A stretch of 64,000 nt of DNA from Candidatus Gastranaerophilales bacterium (lineage in GTDB: Bacteria; Cyanobacteriota; Vampirovibrionia; Gastranaerophilales; Gastranaerophilaceae). The notes under the pieces were generated by a model. It saw nothing but the letters and a program-made list of their open reading frames with translations, searched no databases and was not told the origin of the DNA. Where the stretch lies: positions 1 to 64,000 of the forward strand of contig CALUPW010000011.1 of NCBI GenBank assembly GCA_944322785.1, given 5' to 3'. The first letter of the stretch is position 1, and each line of letters starts with the position of its first letter. A program made the position numbers and the translations under genes. Of the stretch, positions 41,557 through 50,865 are shown piece after piece.

Positions 41557-42609
41557 ATGACAAAACAAGATTTTGATAATAAATTATATTTTTATTCCGG
41601 CGCAATCCATATTCATTCTGATTTTTCCGACGGAACAGGAGATATTTTTGAGATAAGCCGTGCCGCAAAAAAAGCGGGGCTTTTCTGGATAATTGTCACA
41701 GACCATAACAGTATGGAAATCAAAGAAGGCATTTACAACGGAGTTTATGTGATTAAGGGTGAGGAAATTTCGCCGGAGCATGAAAATCATTATATTGCTC
41801 TTGATATAGATCAAACAATATTGCCATCTGCGAACCCCGCTGATTACGTTGAAAAGGTGCGAAGTCATGGCGGTTTCGGGTTTGCTGCGCATCCTGATGA
41901 GGCAGAAAACCGTAAAAACAAAGCAAAACCAATCAGGTGGCCCGACAAATCAGTTGAGGTTGACGGTATTGAGATTTGGAACTGGTTTTCGGATTGGGCG
42001 GACAACTATGACGAAACTAATATTTTTACGATAGCAAAAGCTTATTTTTTACGTCACAACCTGATAAAAGGACCGCATGCCGAAACTTTAAAATGGTGGG
42101 ATGATTTGAATTTAAAACGTCAGGATATTGTTCCTGCAATCGGCGGAGTTGATGCGCATGCTCTTAAAATTACAAAATATATTCTGCCGGTTAAAATTTT
42201 TCCATACCTCTGCTGTTTTGAAACGTTAACGAACGTTATTACCTTAAAAACTCCGATGCCTGAGGATTTTGATGAAGTTAAAAGAATAGTTTTAAATTCC
42301 ATAAAATCAGGAAACAATCTGATAATTAATAAAAGATATTCAAAAACGCCCGATTATCCGCTTTTTCAAATTGTAAACGAAGAACAGTCCGTAATTTCAG
42401 GCGGAGAAATATTATTGACCGAAAATACTTATCTGCATATAAAACTCCCGCAAAATGCTGATATAAAAGTTATAAAAGACGGCATGCCTTATTTTTCCGA
42501 TAAATCTAAAAAAGCCGCTTTAAAACTCACTAAAGCCGGCAAATACAGATTTGAAGCATATTTTAAAAACAATCCGTGGATTTTTTCAAACCCGATTAAG
42601 GTAAAATAA
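41557..42609 (+). CDS. PHP-domain metallohydrolase (CehA/McbA-like)
   Basis: A 350-residue metal-dependent phosphoesterase-type protein. The PHP motifs are HIHSDFSDGTGD (residues about 17-28), VTDHNSME, a Glu in KGEEISPEH, FAAHPDE and GGVDAHALK, which together supply the metal ligands. The C-terminal third is a beta-rich domain (about 255-350) of the kind found in CehA/McbA hydrolases. No signal peptide. It is nine bases after the first double-cubane gene and 21 before the second. Its substrate is unknown; placement inside this operon is unusual. Confidence 0.85.
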   Translation: MTKQDFDNKLYFYSGAIHIHSDFSDGTGDIFEISRAAKKAGLFWIIVTDHNSMEIKEGIYNGVYVIKGEEISPEHENHYIALDIDQTILPSANPADYVEKVRSHGGFGFAAHPDEAENRKNKAKPIRWPDKSVEVDGIEIWNWFSDWADNYDETNIFTIAKAYFLRHNLIKGPHAETLKWWDDLNLKRQDIVPAIGGVDAHALKITKYILPVKIFPYLCCFETLTNVITLKTPMPEDFDEVKRIVLNSIKSGNNLIINKRYSKTPDYPLFQIVNEEQSVISGGEILLTENTYLHIKLPQNADIKVIKDGMPYFSDKSKKAALKLTKAGKYRFEAYFKNNPWIFSNPIKVK

Positions 42610-42630
42610 ATTTGTGATAAGATTAATTTT

Positions 42631-43791
42631 ATGGAAAAGACAAATTTAGCCATAGATTTTGAAAAAAATAAAATGGGAAATAAAATTCCGGCAAAAGACA
42701 GGATTATTGCCTGGCCGAGGATGGGACGGGTTGATATTCCGTTAAAGGCGCTTTTGCTTTCGCTCGGTGCAAAAGTTGTGATTCCGCCGCCAAACAGTAA
42801 TGAAGCTCTTGAAATTGGGGTAAGAAACAGTATTGAAGGAATTTGTCTGCCTTATAAACTTAACCTTGCAAATTACATAATGGCACTCGACAAAGGCGCA
42901 AATACCTTGATGATGTTTCAGGCTCCGGGGTCATGCCGTCTTGGAAATTACACCAAAATGGCTCAAAAAACTCTCAAATCCATGGGTTATGAGTTTGATA
43001 TGGTAATTTTTGATATGTACAGAAGCAAAATGAAACAAACACTCCATGCTTTCTGGCATGTTACTCATTGTATAAATCCGTGGTGTTATTATAAAGGTTT
43101 CAGCCTCGGGTTTAATAAATTTTTTGCAATAGATACGGCTGAACGTTTGCTTTTTTATACACGCCCACGGGAACTTAACAAAGGTGATGCCGAAAAATGT
43201 TACAACAAATGGCTTAAAATTACTGATGAAACAAATTCAGTCTGGAAAGCCAAAAAGTTAAAAAAACAAATTATAGAAGATTTCAAAAAAATTCCGATTG
43301 ATAAAAATAAAAAAGTACCTGTTGTGTATTTGATAGGTGAATTTTTTGTTCTGCTTGACCCTTTTACAAATCAGAATATTGAAAAAGAATTGGGTGAAAT
43401 GGGTGTAGAAGTTCAAAGACAGATTATGTTCGGGGATTGGCTTGAACACGTCTTAAAACCGTCGATTTTTTACCGCAAAGAATCTCACAGAGAGCGTTCC
43501 GTCAAATATGCAAAAGACTATATGAAAAGACCGATAGGCGGCGAATGTATTGAAACAATCGGGGATACGGTTTATGCGGCAAAGCACGGTGTTGACGGGA
43601 TTATTCATATTTCACCGTTTTCATGTATGCCGGAAATCGTTGCACAAAATATTCTGCCGAAAGTCAGTAAAAACGAAGATATTCCGGTTTTGTCGCTTGT
43701 ATTGGATGAACAGACCGGTAAAGCCGGCTATATTACAAGAATTGAAGCGTTTATCGACTTGATAAAACGAAAAAAGATGAGAAAAAGTTAA
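42631..43791 (+). CDS. Acyl-CoA dehydratase/activase-related double-cubane-type protein (second)
   Basis: A 386-residue relative of the protein at 40462, with the same ending style (VLDEQTGKAGYITRIEAFIDLIKRKK). The Cys set is EGICLPYKLN, GSCRLGNYTKMAQ, HCINPWCYY, GGECIETIGD and SPFSCMPEI, more than in the first protein. It is clearly paralogous to the first but diverged, so the two could form a heterodimer like the alpha/beta subunits of hydroxyacyl-CoA dehydratases. It is last in the operon. A convergent terminator follows at 43824-43863. Confidence 0.8.
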   Translation: MEKTNLAIDFEKNKMGNKIPAKDRIIAWPRMGRVDIPLKALLLSLGAKVVIPPPNSNEALEIGVRNSIEGICLPYKLNLANYIMALDKGANTLMMFQAPGSCRLGNYTKMAQKTLKSMGYEFDMVIFDMYRSKMKQTLHAFWHVTHCINPWCYYKGFSLGFNKFFAIDTAERLLFYTRPRELNKGDAEKCYNKWLKITDETNSVWKAKKLKKQIIEDFKKIPIDKNKKVPVVYLIGEFFVLLDPFTNQNIEKELGEMGVEVQRQIMFGDWLEHVLKPSIFYRKESHRERSVKYAKDYMKRPIGGECIETIGDTVYAAKHGVDGIIHISPFSCMPEIVAQNILPKVSKNEDIPVLSLVLDEQTGKAGYITRIEAFIDLIKRKKMRKS

Positions 43792-43823
43792 TTTCAAGCA
43801 TGCGGCTTTTTTCTGAATGCTAA

Positions 43824-43863
43824 AAAATAACCCCCGCCACATTAAGCGAGGGTTATTTTTTTT
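43824..43863. terminator. Bidirectional terminator
   Basis: AATAACCC-C-CGC and GCG-A-GGGTTATT form an imperfect stem flanked by A and T tracts on both sides. It lies between the double-cubane operon (plus) and the SLBB exporter gene (minus). Confidence 0.75.
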
Positions 43864-43864
43864 A

Positions 43865-46327
43865 TTACCATTTGTTGATTGCAAATGCCATTACGATAAT
43901 TGAGGCAACACCTTTAAGTGTATCACATATCGGGGTAATCCAATCGTTTCCGGCAATTTTCCTCGGAACAACAATCGTGTCGCCTGGTTCAATACTGCTG
44001 CAATTTCCTATTTTTTCGGCACGTCCGTTTACTGACACCTTGTATAGTCTGAATTTGTTTGCGTTCGGTGTGTAGCCGCCAACTTCTTTAATATAATATT
44101 TTGCATTGGCGCCTTTTTTATAAACAAATGACTGCTCATTGTAGACTTCGCCGATAATACTTACATGGTTTGAAGTTCTCGGAATATAAATATCATCCCC
44201 GTCCTGAACCTCAAGGTTGTCAATATCTTTGATTTTATCAAGCTCATTGTTTTTGATATTTAAAGCAATCTGTCCGTTGTATTTCTGCGCAACAGTCTGG
44301 TCATCAGCCTTCAACATTTCAAGCATATCGGCTTTTGCCTTCTGATCTCCTTCGGTGGGTTTGTAGGCGCTTGCCATACGTCCTTCAATAAGTTTAATGT
44401 CACGTTCGTTATTTTTGTGAGCAAGTTCAACCTGTTTGCCCTGAAGATTTGTTCTTTTAAATACAATACCCCGTAAATCAGCTTCCTTTGTCAATCCGCC
44501 TGCCATTTTGATAACATCTGCAAGACGTTTGCCTTCAACAAAGGTGTAAACTCCCGGGTGTTTGACAAATCCGGAAACCTTTACGGTTTTCATAACTTCG
44601 TTGCCCCGGAGTGTTCTAAAGAAGATTTTGTCCTCCGGCATAAGAGGAATTGATTTGATTCTGTCTGAATTAATCATTATATCATATAAATAATAAACTT
44701 CTGTTCCGCCGCTCTGTCTTGTAATTTCAACAGCAACGTTTTCTGCCGGGATAAGCTTATTTGAATTTGCCGTACCTGCCGCCAGCTGAACACTGTTTTC
44801 TTCAACTTCACCTTTCTGGAATGCAACTTCGGTTTCTTTTCCGTCAGCATCAGCTTCTTTACTTTCCACATCGGATTCCAGAAACTGAATATCAGTCATT
44901 ACATCATTCAATGTCATATTTGCAATGTAAGTCAAATGTTTTGGCATATTTATACAGCCGTAAACATCCACAAACATAGAATTTGTATTTTTATAAACAT
45001 TGATAATATCTCTCGGCTGCAAAACAGGGTCGTTCATTCCGGCAAAGAATTCCTTCAAAAATATCGGAATAGTTTCAATAGTGTTGTCTTTACCTGAAAT
45101 TCTTCTGATTACAGCTTGATTTATAAATGTTTCTTCAAGAAGTTCGTCTTCGCTTTTCAAAATATCAGACAATCTCATGCCTTCTTTATATGCATAAGTT
45201 GTCGGGTGTTTTACGTTTCCCTGTATTGTTACGATATTTTCCGCATTGTTATACAGTTCTCTGAATTCTACAGAATCCCCGCTGTTTAAAACTTTTGACT
45301 TTGCAGAGTCCCATGCGATATTTTCTGCTGTTTTTTGTTTCAATTGGGGGTTAAATCCTATCATTGTAACTTCTGACACCTGAGTCTGAGGAAGCAGGCC
45401 GCCCGCAAAAGCCACAATTTTCTGCAAGTTTTCACCTGTTTTTATTTCATAAATACCGGGGACTGTAACTCCGTTTTTAACAGCAACAACGCCGCCGATT
45501 TTATCAACAAAAATTTTGTCGTTCGGTCTTAAAATAATTCCGCTGTCGTTGCCTGCAAATAATGCCTGATATAAATCAACGCTTTTGGTTTTTCCGTTTG
45601 AAGTATAGGTGATATTTCTTAATGTACCGGTCTTTTTGACACCGCCTGCGCCGTTTAGGGCATCAAGGATTGAGGAATTGTTGCCTACTAGAATTTTTCC
45701 CGGTCTGTTTACCTGACCGTAAACAAATACGGAAAATTCCTGACCTGATGCAACGGTCAATCTTATTTTCATGTTTTTATATTTGCCTGCAGCCATGCGG
45801 TTAACTTCATTTTCAACATCGCTGATTGAGCGGTTTTCGGCTTTTACAAGCCCTACACCTGATATAAAAATATTACCTTTAGAATCAACTTCGGTTGTTG
45901 CTGACGGGCTTACGAGGCTGGAGCCTGAAAGTGCCATGACATCAACAGAATCTCCGTAGGAATACACGTTTATTTTTTCACCGATATTAAGTTTGTAGGA
46001 GTTTTCAAATTTACCCGCAGAACCGGCAGTTGCAGAACTGTTGGTAAACAAATCATATCCGACCTGTTGAAGAACTTTTCCGGATACTTCGTTTTCTTTG
46101 CTGTTAAAAAGTTGTTCAATAGGGCTTAATTCAACTTTCGGCACCGATTGTTCAACAGATGCCTGATAGTTGTTATTAAACGCATCCAGATTTACGGGTT
46201 CTTCTTCATGCTGAACCTGTTTTAGTCTTGCGGCTGCCGCACCCATATCGGCTTCTCCTGCAGCAGCAAAAGCCGCAGGTTCCATACAAAACGTCATCAA
46301 TAAAAAAAGTGTAATTATTTTTTTCAT
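43865..46327 (-). CDS. Polysaccharide export protein with a PES domain and about six SLBB domains
   Basis: An envelope exporter of the Wza/OPX family, unusually long at 820 residues. It has a signal peptide (residues 1-24, ending AAFA) with no lipobox Cys. The PES domain spans about 110-195 (YKLNIGEKINVYSYG; VTVASGQEFSVFVYG-like end). SLBB-type units start near 200, 280, 365, 452, 582 and 722; each has a G-x-V-x-x-PG-type turn, most clearly VNRPGKI, VTVPGIY and VKHPGVY. The last 20 residues are hydrophobic (VASIIVMAFAI). Two ATGs are in tandem; the inner one fits the AGGG ribosome site better. It probably exports the polymer made by the 53-62 kb operon. Confidence 0.85.
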   Translation of the reverse strand: MKKIITLFLLMTFCMEPAAFAAAGEADMGAAAARLKQVQHEEEPVNLDAFNNNYQASVEQSVPKVELSPIEQLFNSKENEVSGKVLQQVGYDLFTNSSATAGSAGKFENSYKLNIGEKINVYSYGDSVDVMALSGSSLVSPSATTEVDSKGNIFISGVGLVKAENRSISDVENEVNRMAAGKYKNMKIRLTVASGQEFSVFVYGQVNRPGKILVGNNSSILDALNGAGGVKKTGTLRNITYTSNGKTKSVDLYQALFAGNDSGIILRPNDKIFVDKIGGVVAVKNGVTVPGIYEIKTGENLQKIVAFAGGLLPQTQVSEVTMIGFNPQLKQKTAENIAWDSAKSKVLNSGDSVEFRELYNNAENIVTIQGNVKHPTTYAYKEGMRLSDILKSEDELLEETFINQAVIRRISGKDNTIETIPIFLKEFFAGMNDPVLQPRDIINVYKNTNSMFVDVYGCINMPKHLTYIANMTLNDVMTDIQFLESDVESKEADADGKETEVAFQKGEVEENSVQLAAGTANSNKLIPAENVAVEITRQSGGTEVYYLYDIMINSDRIKSIPLMPEDKIFFRTLRGNEVMKTVKVSGFVKHPGVYTFVEGKRLADVIKMAGGLTKEADLRGIVFKRTNLQGKQVELAHKNNERDIKLIEGRMASAYKPTEGDQKAKADMLEMLKADDQTVAQKYNGQIALNIKNNELDKIKDIDNLEVQDGDDIYIPRTSNHVSIIGEVYNEQSFVYKKGANAKYYIKEVGGYTPNANKFRLYKVSVNGRAEKIGNCSSIEPGDTIVVPRKIAGNDWITPICDTLKGVASIIVMAFAINKW

Positions 46328-46359
46328 CATATCCCTTATACTTTCAATTAAATTTTATG

Positions 46360-47415
46360 TTATGTAATCGCAATTTCCATCAAAGATTTGATAGCCGGCC
46401 ATTCAAGACGCCACAAACCTGATGCATCAAGTGCGTAATTCCCGACACAGGCAAGTTTACAGTCTTTGCATTTGTTTACTGTTTCAATAAACAGCGGGTC
46501 TTTAATTACGTCTTTTAAAGGTCTGTTGCGAACGCTTATAAACGGTTTTCTGTCGTAACATCTAAGCATATCTCCGTTTGAATAAATTACCGTTGCAATT
46601 CTCGGCCAGTGGCATTCATAATATGTTTTCTTATTGATAATGTAATCCATAAAATAGTATGAATTTCTTATCGGATAACCTTGTTTTTTGAGTTCTTTTA
46701 TTTTTACAAACATTTCAGACAGCTGTTCGTTTTCAAGTTCCGTATCAATAACATTTTGGGCTTCTTCCGGTATGGAGGCTGCTTTGTTAACCGTAAAATA
46801 CAATAAAATATCCGCATCTTTACAGTACTGGGCAACTTCTTTTATTTGTTCAAAGTTAGTTTGCGTTGAAACTGTACAGCAGACATAAATCCTCATTTTC
46901 GGGGAATGAATTTTGTGATATTCAACCCCGCTCATAACTTTGTCGCAAATACCCGGCATATGACGGATGTCGTCATGGGCTTTTCCGATTGCATCAAGAG
47001 AAACAAACATCAAATCTGTATATTTTGCAAAGTCGGGATTTGTTTCAAGGTACCAGCCGTTTGTTGCAATTTTTGTGTATAAGCCAGCGTCATGAGAGGC
47101 TTTGCAAATTTGGGCGAAATCTTCTCTTAAAAGAGGTTCGCCTCCCCAGAGAATGCTGTCCATATAACCGATTTGTCCGGCTTCTGTAAGTAATCTGACA
47201 ATTTCCTCAGTGGGCATGTCATCCTGCCCTTTTTTAGATTTCCAGAAACAAAAATCGCAGTCGCAGTTGCATCTGCTTGTAACCATCAGTGAAAAACAGA
47301 GAGGTTTCGGTGTTTTTGAAAGACGGCTTGCAATACATTCCAGAGCCCCGCCGCCCAAATGGCGGTAATATTTTAGACGCTCAAACGTCATCTTGTTTCT
47401 TGATTCGGTAATCAT
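46360..47415 (-). CDS. Radical SAM protein
   Basis: A 351-residue radical S-adenosylmethionine enzyme. The cluster motif is SRCNCDCDFCFWK, with C-x3-C-x2-C spacing within it (residues about 47-58). GGEPLL and the SLDA of strand 4 follow. A C-terminal group of Cys (ECHW, RCYD, CKDCKLAC) suggests a SPASM-like second Fe-S site. AAGGGG precedes the ATG. The next gene downstream is the SLBB exporter, 30 bases away, so they could be co-transcribed. The substrate is not predictable; carbohydrate or peptide modification is possible. Confidence 0.88.
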   Translation of the reverse strand: MITESRNKMTFERLKYYRHLGGGALECIASRLSKTPKPLCFSLMVTSRCNCDCDFCFWKSKKGQDDMPTEEIVRLLTEAGQIGYMDSILWGGEPLLREDFAQICKASHDAGLYTKIATNGWYLETNPDFAKYTDLMFVSLDAIGKAHDDIRHMPGICDKVMSGVEYHKIHSPKMRIYVCCTVSTQTNFEQIKEVAQYCKDADILLYFTVNKAASIPEEAQNVIDTELENEQLSEMFVKIKELKKQGYPIRNSYYFMDYIINKKTYYECHWPRIATVIYSNGDMLRCYDRKPFISVRNRPLKDVIKDPLFIETVNKCKDCKLACVGNYALDASGLWRLEWPAIKSLMEIAIT

Positions 47416-47592
47416 TTAAAATCCCCTTCAACTAATATATTTCTCTCTCAGATGACCGTATCATGAACAAATATATTAAGCAAGAAAAATTGTCCGACCG
47501 GCTAATATTATATAAAAAACTTAACATATAATTAATTTTTCGGATGGTTTATACTCCGCACGGGCAGGTATTCCGGTAATGTAATAATCCGG

Positions 47593-48462
47593 TTAACAAA
47601 TATCAGAGTTTGAAAATACATTAACGGATTTAGGGAGAATACTGATTTCAATATCACCTTTAAATTTTTTCTTTTCGCCGTCGATGTGACCGGTTATAAA
47701 ATCATTTTTTAAGGAAAGTTTTGCGGTTTGAAAATAGATTGCCTTGGAATTTGTGAGTTTGCGGTTAAATAAAATCATAAGAAACTCAAAGAAAAACATC
47801 AACAGATTTTTAACCTTCAATATAAAAACGTCAAACAAGCCGTCTTTAAGGTCACAGTTTTTTGAAACCGAAACAAGATTTTTGAACATGTTTCCGGCAT
47901 TTGCAAGGATTATGCAGGTAGCAAGAACTGAAACTTTTTTGTTGTCATGGAAAATAGTATATTTTTTTTGTTTTAACCTTAGTGCAAACAAAATTCCAGC
48001 AAGAAAATAGGCAAAATACCCGAATTTGTTTTTTAAAGACTGTGGAGTTTTTGAGATTATATCGGAATCATATCCGAACCCGAGTCTTAGTATTGAAAAT
48101 TTGTCATTAACTTTTAATGTATCAATTTGCGAAATTTTATTTTGCTCAATAACATTTAAAGCTTTTTTTACATTCGACGGAATTTCCAGTTTTGCGGCAA
48201 GAAGATTTGCTGTTCCGCACGGAATAATTCCAAGAACTTTTTTGGTGTTTATTATATACGGTATAATTTTGTTAACTGTTCCGTCGCCGCCTATTGCAAT
48301 AATTACATCAAATTGTTCAATCAGATTTCTGTCAAGTTCATCTATTTCGACACTTTTAAATTCAGCATTCCGATTAAGAAGAAATTTTACAACTGCTTTT
48401 TTATATTGAACTGCCTTTTTGCGGCCGGCATTCGGATTGTTTACAATCAAAAACTTTTTCAT
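47593..48462 (-). CDS. Diacylglycerol/sphingosine-type lipid kinase (YegS/DagK-like)
   Basis: A soluble or peripheral lipid kinase of 289 residues. It has the NNPNAGRKK N-terminus, the nucleotide-binding IGGDGTVNKIIP (residues about 56-67), CGTANLLAAKL and the GFGYDSDII segment of the second domain. It ends in DGLFDVFILK and HIDGEKKKF, as in YegS and DgkB. Substrate choice between diacylglycerol and other lipids is open. The start has no clear ribosome site. It is divergent from the radical SAM gene at 48574. Confidence 0.9.
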   Translation of the reverse strand: MKKFLIVNNPNAGRKKAVQYKKAVVKFLLNRNAEFKSVEIDELDRNLIEQFDVIIAIGGDGTVNKIIPYIINTKKVLGIIPCGTANLLAAKLEIPSNVKKALNVIEQNKISQIDTLKVNDKFSILRLGFGYDSDIISKTPQSLKNKFGYFAYFLAGILFALRLKQKKYTIFHDNKKVSVLATCIILANAGNMFKNLVSVSKNCDLKDGLFDVFILKVKNLLMFFFEFLMILFNRKLTNSKAIYFQTAKLSLKNDFITGHIDGEKKKFKGDIEISILPKSVNVFSNSDIC

Positions 48463-48573
48463 AGACAGATTATTGCATGGTTAATATAAGTTCGCAATAG
48501 AGATAAAAAATTAAAAATAAATCTTGTTTGTTGTAATATAATTTTAAAAATAATCATTAATAAGGAGTAAAAA

Positions 48574-50100
48574 ATGAGAGTAGAAAAACAATCAACAGTA
48601 TGGCAGTCAAATTCAATGGGAAAATTTGACGGATTAAAACTTAAAATAAATGATTTTGCAATAGATATGCTCTTAAGCTATCTCGGACATAATTTCAGCA
48701 AAGAAAAACTGATAACGCTTGCAAAAATCTTTGAAAAAATTTCCGGTTCAAAAGGCGGAATCAATCACGCAAGAAGAATGCAATGGCTTTTTAAATCAGA
48801 ACATCCGCACCTTTACTGGTGGAAAAAGATTTTAACCGAACTTGACCCCAATTGCAGAAATAAATGGGTTAAAAACTTTTTTGTAAACGGATATTACGGG
48901 GACAATTTAAGGAAACGTTCAGCTTTCAATGAAAAGAACGGATTTTTCCCTCCGACGGTTCTGCTTGCAAGTATAACAAAGCGCTGCAACTTCAACTGCA
49001 AAGGCTGCTGGGCGCATGAATATGACGTAAAAGAGGATTTGACAAAAGAAAAATGGCGTGAAATTTTCACGGAAGCCCGTGATGTTATGGGAATTCACAT
49101 AATTCCGGTTGTCGGCGGCGAACCTTTTGCAAGAAAAGAGTTTCTTGAACTTGCGGAAGAATTTAATGATTGTACTTTTATAACATTTACAAACGGTTCT
49201 TTAATTACCGAAAAAACAGTTGAAAAATTGAAAAAACTCGGTAATGTTCAGCCAATGTTTTCAATCGGCGGCTTGAAAGAAAACACAGACGCCGTACGTG
49301 GCGAAGGCTGTTTTGATATGGTAATAGAAAAAATGGACATGCTTAAAAAAGCCGGTATTTTCTTCGGTGCAAGTATTACCGCCACAAGCCTTAATTGTGA
49401 TGAAGTTACCTCTGATGAATTTATGAAAATGCTGTCCGATAAAGGGTGTCTTTGGGCATGGTTTTTCCACTATGTTCCTGTCGGCGACAGCCCTGATGTA
49501 AGCATGGTGCCAAACGCCGAACAAAGACAAAAGATTTTGAAAGCAGTTTATAATGCAAGAAATACTCTGCCGATGATGACTGTTGATTTCTGGGGTGACG
49601 GGCCGGAAATGATGGGATGTATTGCAGGCGGCAGACAATATGTTCACGTAAACCCGAGAGGTGATGTTGAGCCGTGTACGTTTGTTCACCTTGCGACACA
49701 CAACTTGAAAGACTGCACGTTGACAGAAGCGCTTGCCTCACCATTTATGCGTGCAATCAGGGACGGTATTCCTTATGAAGACGGAAATATGTTAAGACCG
49801 TGTATGATTGTGGACAGACCGGAAGTTTTGAGAGGTTATTATGAAAAATTCAAACCTTATGAAACTCATGAAAATGCGGCTGCATATTTGACTAATCCTG
49901 AAATTACATCAAAAATCGATAAATATTCAAAAGATGTAAAAGAAATTCTGGACAAAGACTGGCGTGAAAACCTCTGGATGACAATATTCCCGCTGGAAGG
50001 CGAATATTATGTTGACCGTGACCATTTTTGTTCAAAGGAAAGGCCGTCAGTCAAGCCCGAACAAAAATGTGAAGGAAAATGCGCTTGCTGCGTAAAATAA
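48574..50100 (+). CDS. Radical SAM protein with Cys-rich C-terminus
   Basis: A 508-residue radical SAM enzyme. An N-terminal helical domain of about 120 residues (WWKKILTELDP) precedes the core, with SITKRCNFNCKGCWAHEYD (C-x3-C-x2-C, residues about 134-150), VVGGEPFARKE and TFTNGSLIT. An auxiliary-cluster region has MGCIAGGRQYVHVNPRGDVEPCTFVHLATHN, with Cys spaced as in SPASM-type domains, and a further Cys at RPCMIV. It ends CEGKCACCVK, a small Cys cluster. AAGGAG precedes the ATG. The function is unknown; the PAP2 gene lies downstream. Confidence 0.88.
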   Translation: MRVEKQSTVWQSNSMGKFDGLKLKINDFAIDMLLSYLGHNFSKEKLITLAKIFEKISGSKGGINHARRMQWLFKSEHPHLYWWKKILTELDPNCRNKWVKNFFVNGYYGDNLRKRSAFNEKNGFFPPTVLLASITKRCNFNCKGCWAHEYDVKEDLTKEKWREIFTEARDVMGIHIIPVVGGEPFARKEFLELAEEFNDCTFITFTNGSLITEKTVEKLKKLGNVQPMFSIGGLKENTDAVRGEGCFDMVIEKMDMLKKAGIFFGASITATSLNCDEVTSDEFMKMLSDKGCLWAWFFHYVPVGDSPDVSMVPNAEQRQKILKAVYNARNTLPMMTVDFWGDGPEMMGCIAGGRQYVHVNPRGDVEPCTFVHLATHNLKDCTLTEALASPFMRAIRDGIPYEDGNMLRPCMIVDRPEVLRGYYEKFKPYETHENAAAYLTNPEITSKIDKYSKDVKEILDKDWRENLWMTIFPLEGEYYVDRDHFCSKERPSVKPEQKCEGKCACCVK

Positions 50101-50241
50101 ACTTGTGATAACAGGGTTAAAATATTGTTTAATAAAAAACTAATCAATCTATAAAAGTGTAATTTCCGCCATTGTGCCGGAAGTTCACTTTTGTAGATCA
50201 CAGTTTCAGTGGCTAATCCAAGCAATCCCGCAGGTAATAAT

Positions 50242-50865
50242 ATGAAAAAAATATATATAATCGTTCTTTTGTTGCTGGTATTTTTAATTTTAACCGTTTT
50301 AATAATTTTTTGTCCTGTTATAACCCAATGGGACAGAAGTGTTATAATATTTTTGCAGGACAAGCTCGGATTTTTGCCCGTTCAAATTTTCAAACTTCCT
50401 GATTGTATTTTGTATTCAATAATGATAGCGTTGCCGCTAATCGGCTTTGGCGGATATTTTTTAATTAAAAAATTATATAAAGACGCTGTTTTTTTATTCT
50501 CTGTACCGTTAGTGACGTTTATTTTGAACTTTATACTAAAACATATTGTATGCCGCCCAAGACCGCCTTTTGAACTGCAAATCGCAGGAATTCATCCGGA
50601 CAGTTTCAGTTATGTATCATCTCATAGTCTTGTGACGTTTTGCCTCTGGGGAATGGTAATATGGTATTTGTATAAATTCTGTTCAAACAAAATCTTGCGT
50701 ATCAGCGGAACAATAATTGCTGTTTTATGGATTTTGTTTGTCGGTTTAAGCCGAATTGTGACAGGTGTACATAACCCGACAGATGTATTGGGAGCGTATC
50801 TGTTGGGAATAATGTTATTAATCTGCTTTATCGGATTACGGAATCATTTAATCAAAACTTCCTGA
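50242..50865 (+). CDS. PAP2-family membrane phosphatase
   Basis: An integral membrane phosphatase of 207 residues with about five to six helices and the three PAP2 motifs: KHIVCRPRP (K-x6-RP), SYVSSHS (the family's PSGH, here SSHS) and SRIVTGVHNPTDVLGAYLLG (SR-x5-H-x3-D). Typical substrates are phosphatidate, phosphatidylglycerophosphate or undecaprenyl pyrophosphate. ATG 50242 is preferred to the upstream GTG 50209 because it opens the first helix and has an AGGTAA site. Its end overlaps the convergent Wzz-like gene by 22 bases. Confidence 0.88.
   Translation: MKKIYIIVLLLLVFLILTVLIIFCPVITQWDRSVIIFLQDKLGFLPVQIFKLPDCILYSIMIALPLIGFGGYFLIKKLYKDAVFLFSVPLVTFILNFILKHIVCRPRPPFELQIAGIHPDSFSYVSSHSLVTFCLWGMVIWYLYKFCSNKILRISGTIIAVLWILFVGLSRIVTGVHNPTDVLGAYLLGIMLLICFIGLRNHLIKTS

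Noticed and set aside
43824-43863. Small RNA gene between two convergent genes
   Set aside because: The symmetric stem with A/T tracts on both sides is fully explained as a bidirectional terminator.
50101-50208. Leader before the PAP2 gene with a TAAAAAACTAA stretch resembling the preQ1-I riboswitch tail
   Set aside because: The upstream P1/P2 stems and the C-rich loop of that aptamer are not present; the match is to a short A-rich string only.
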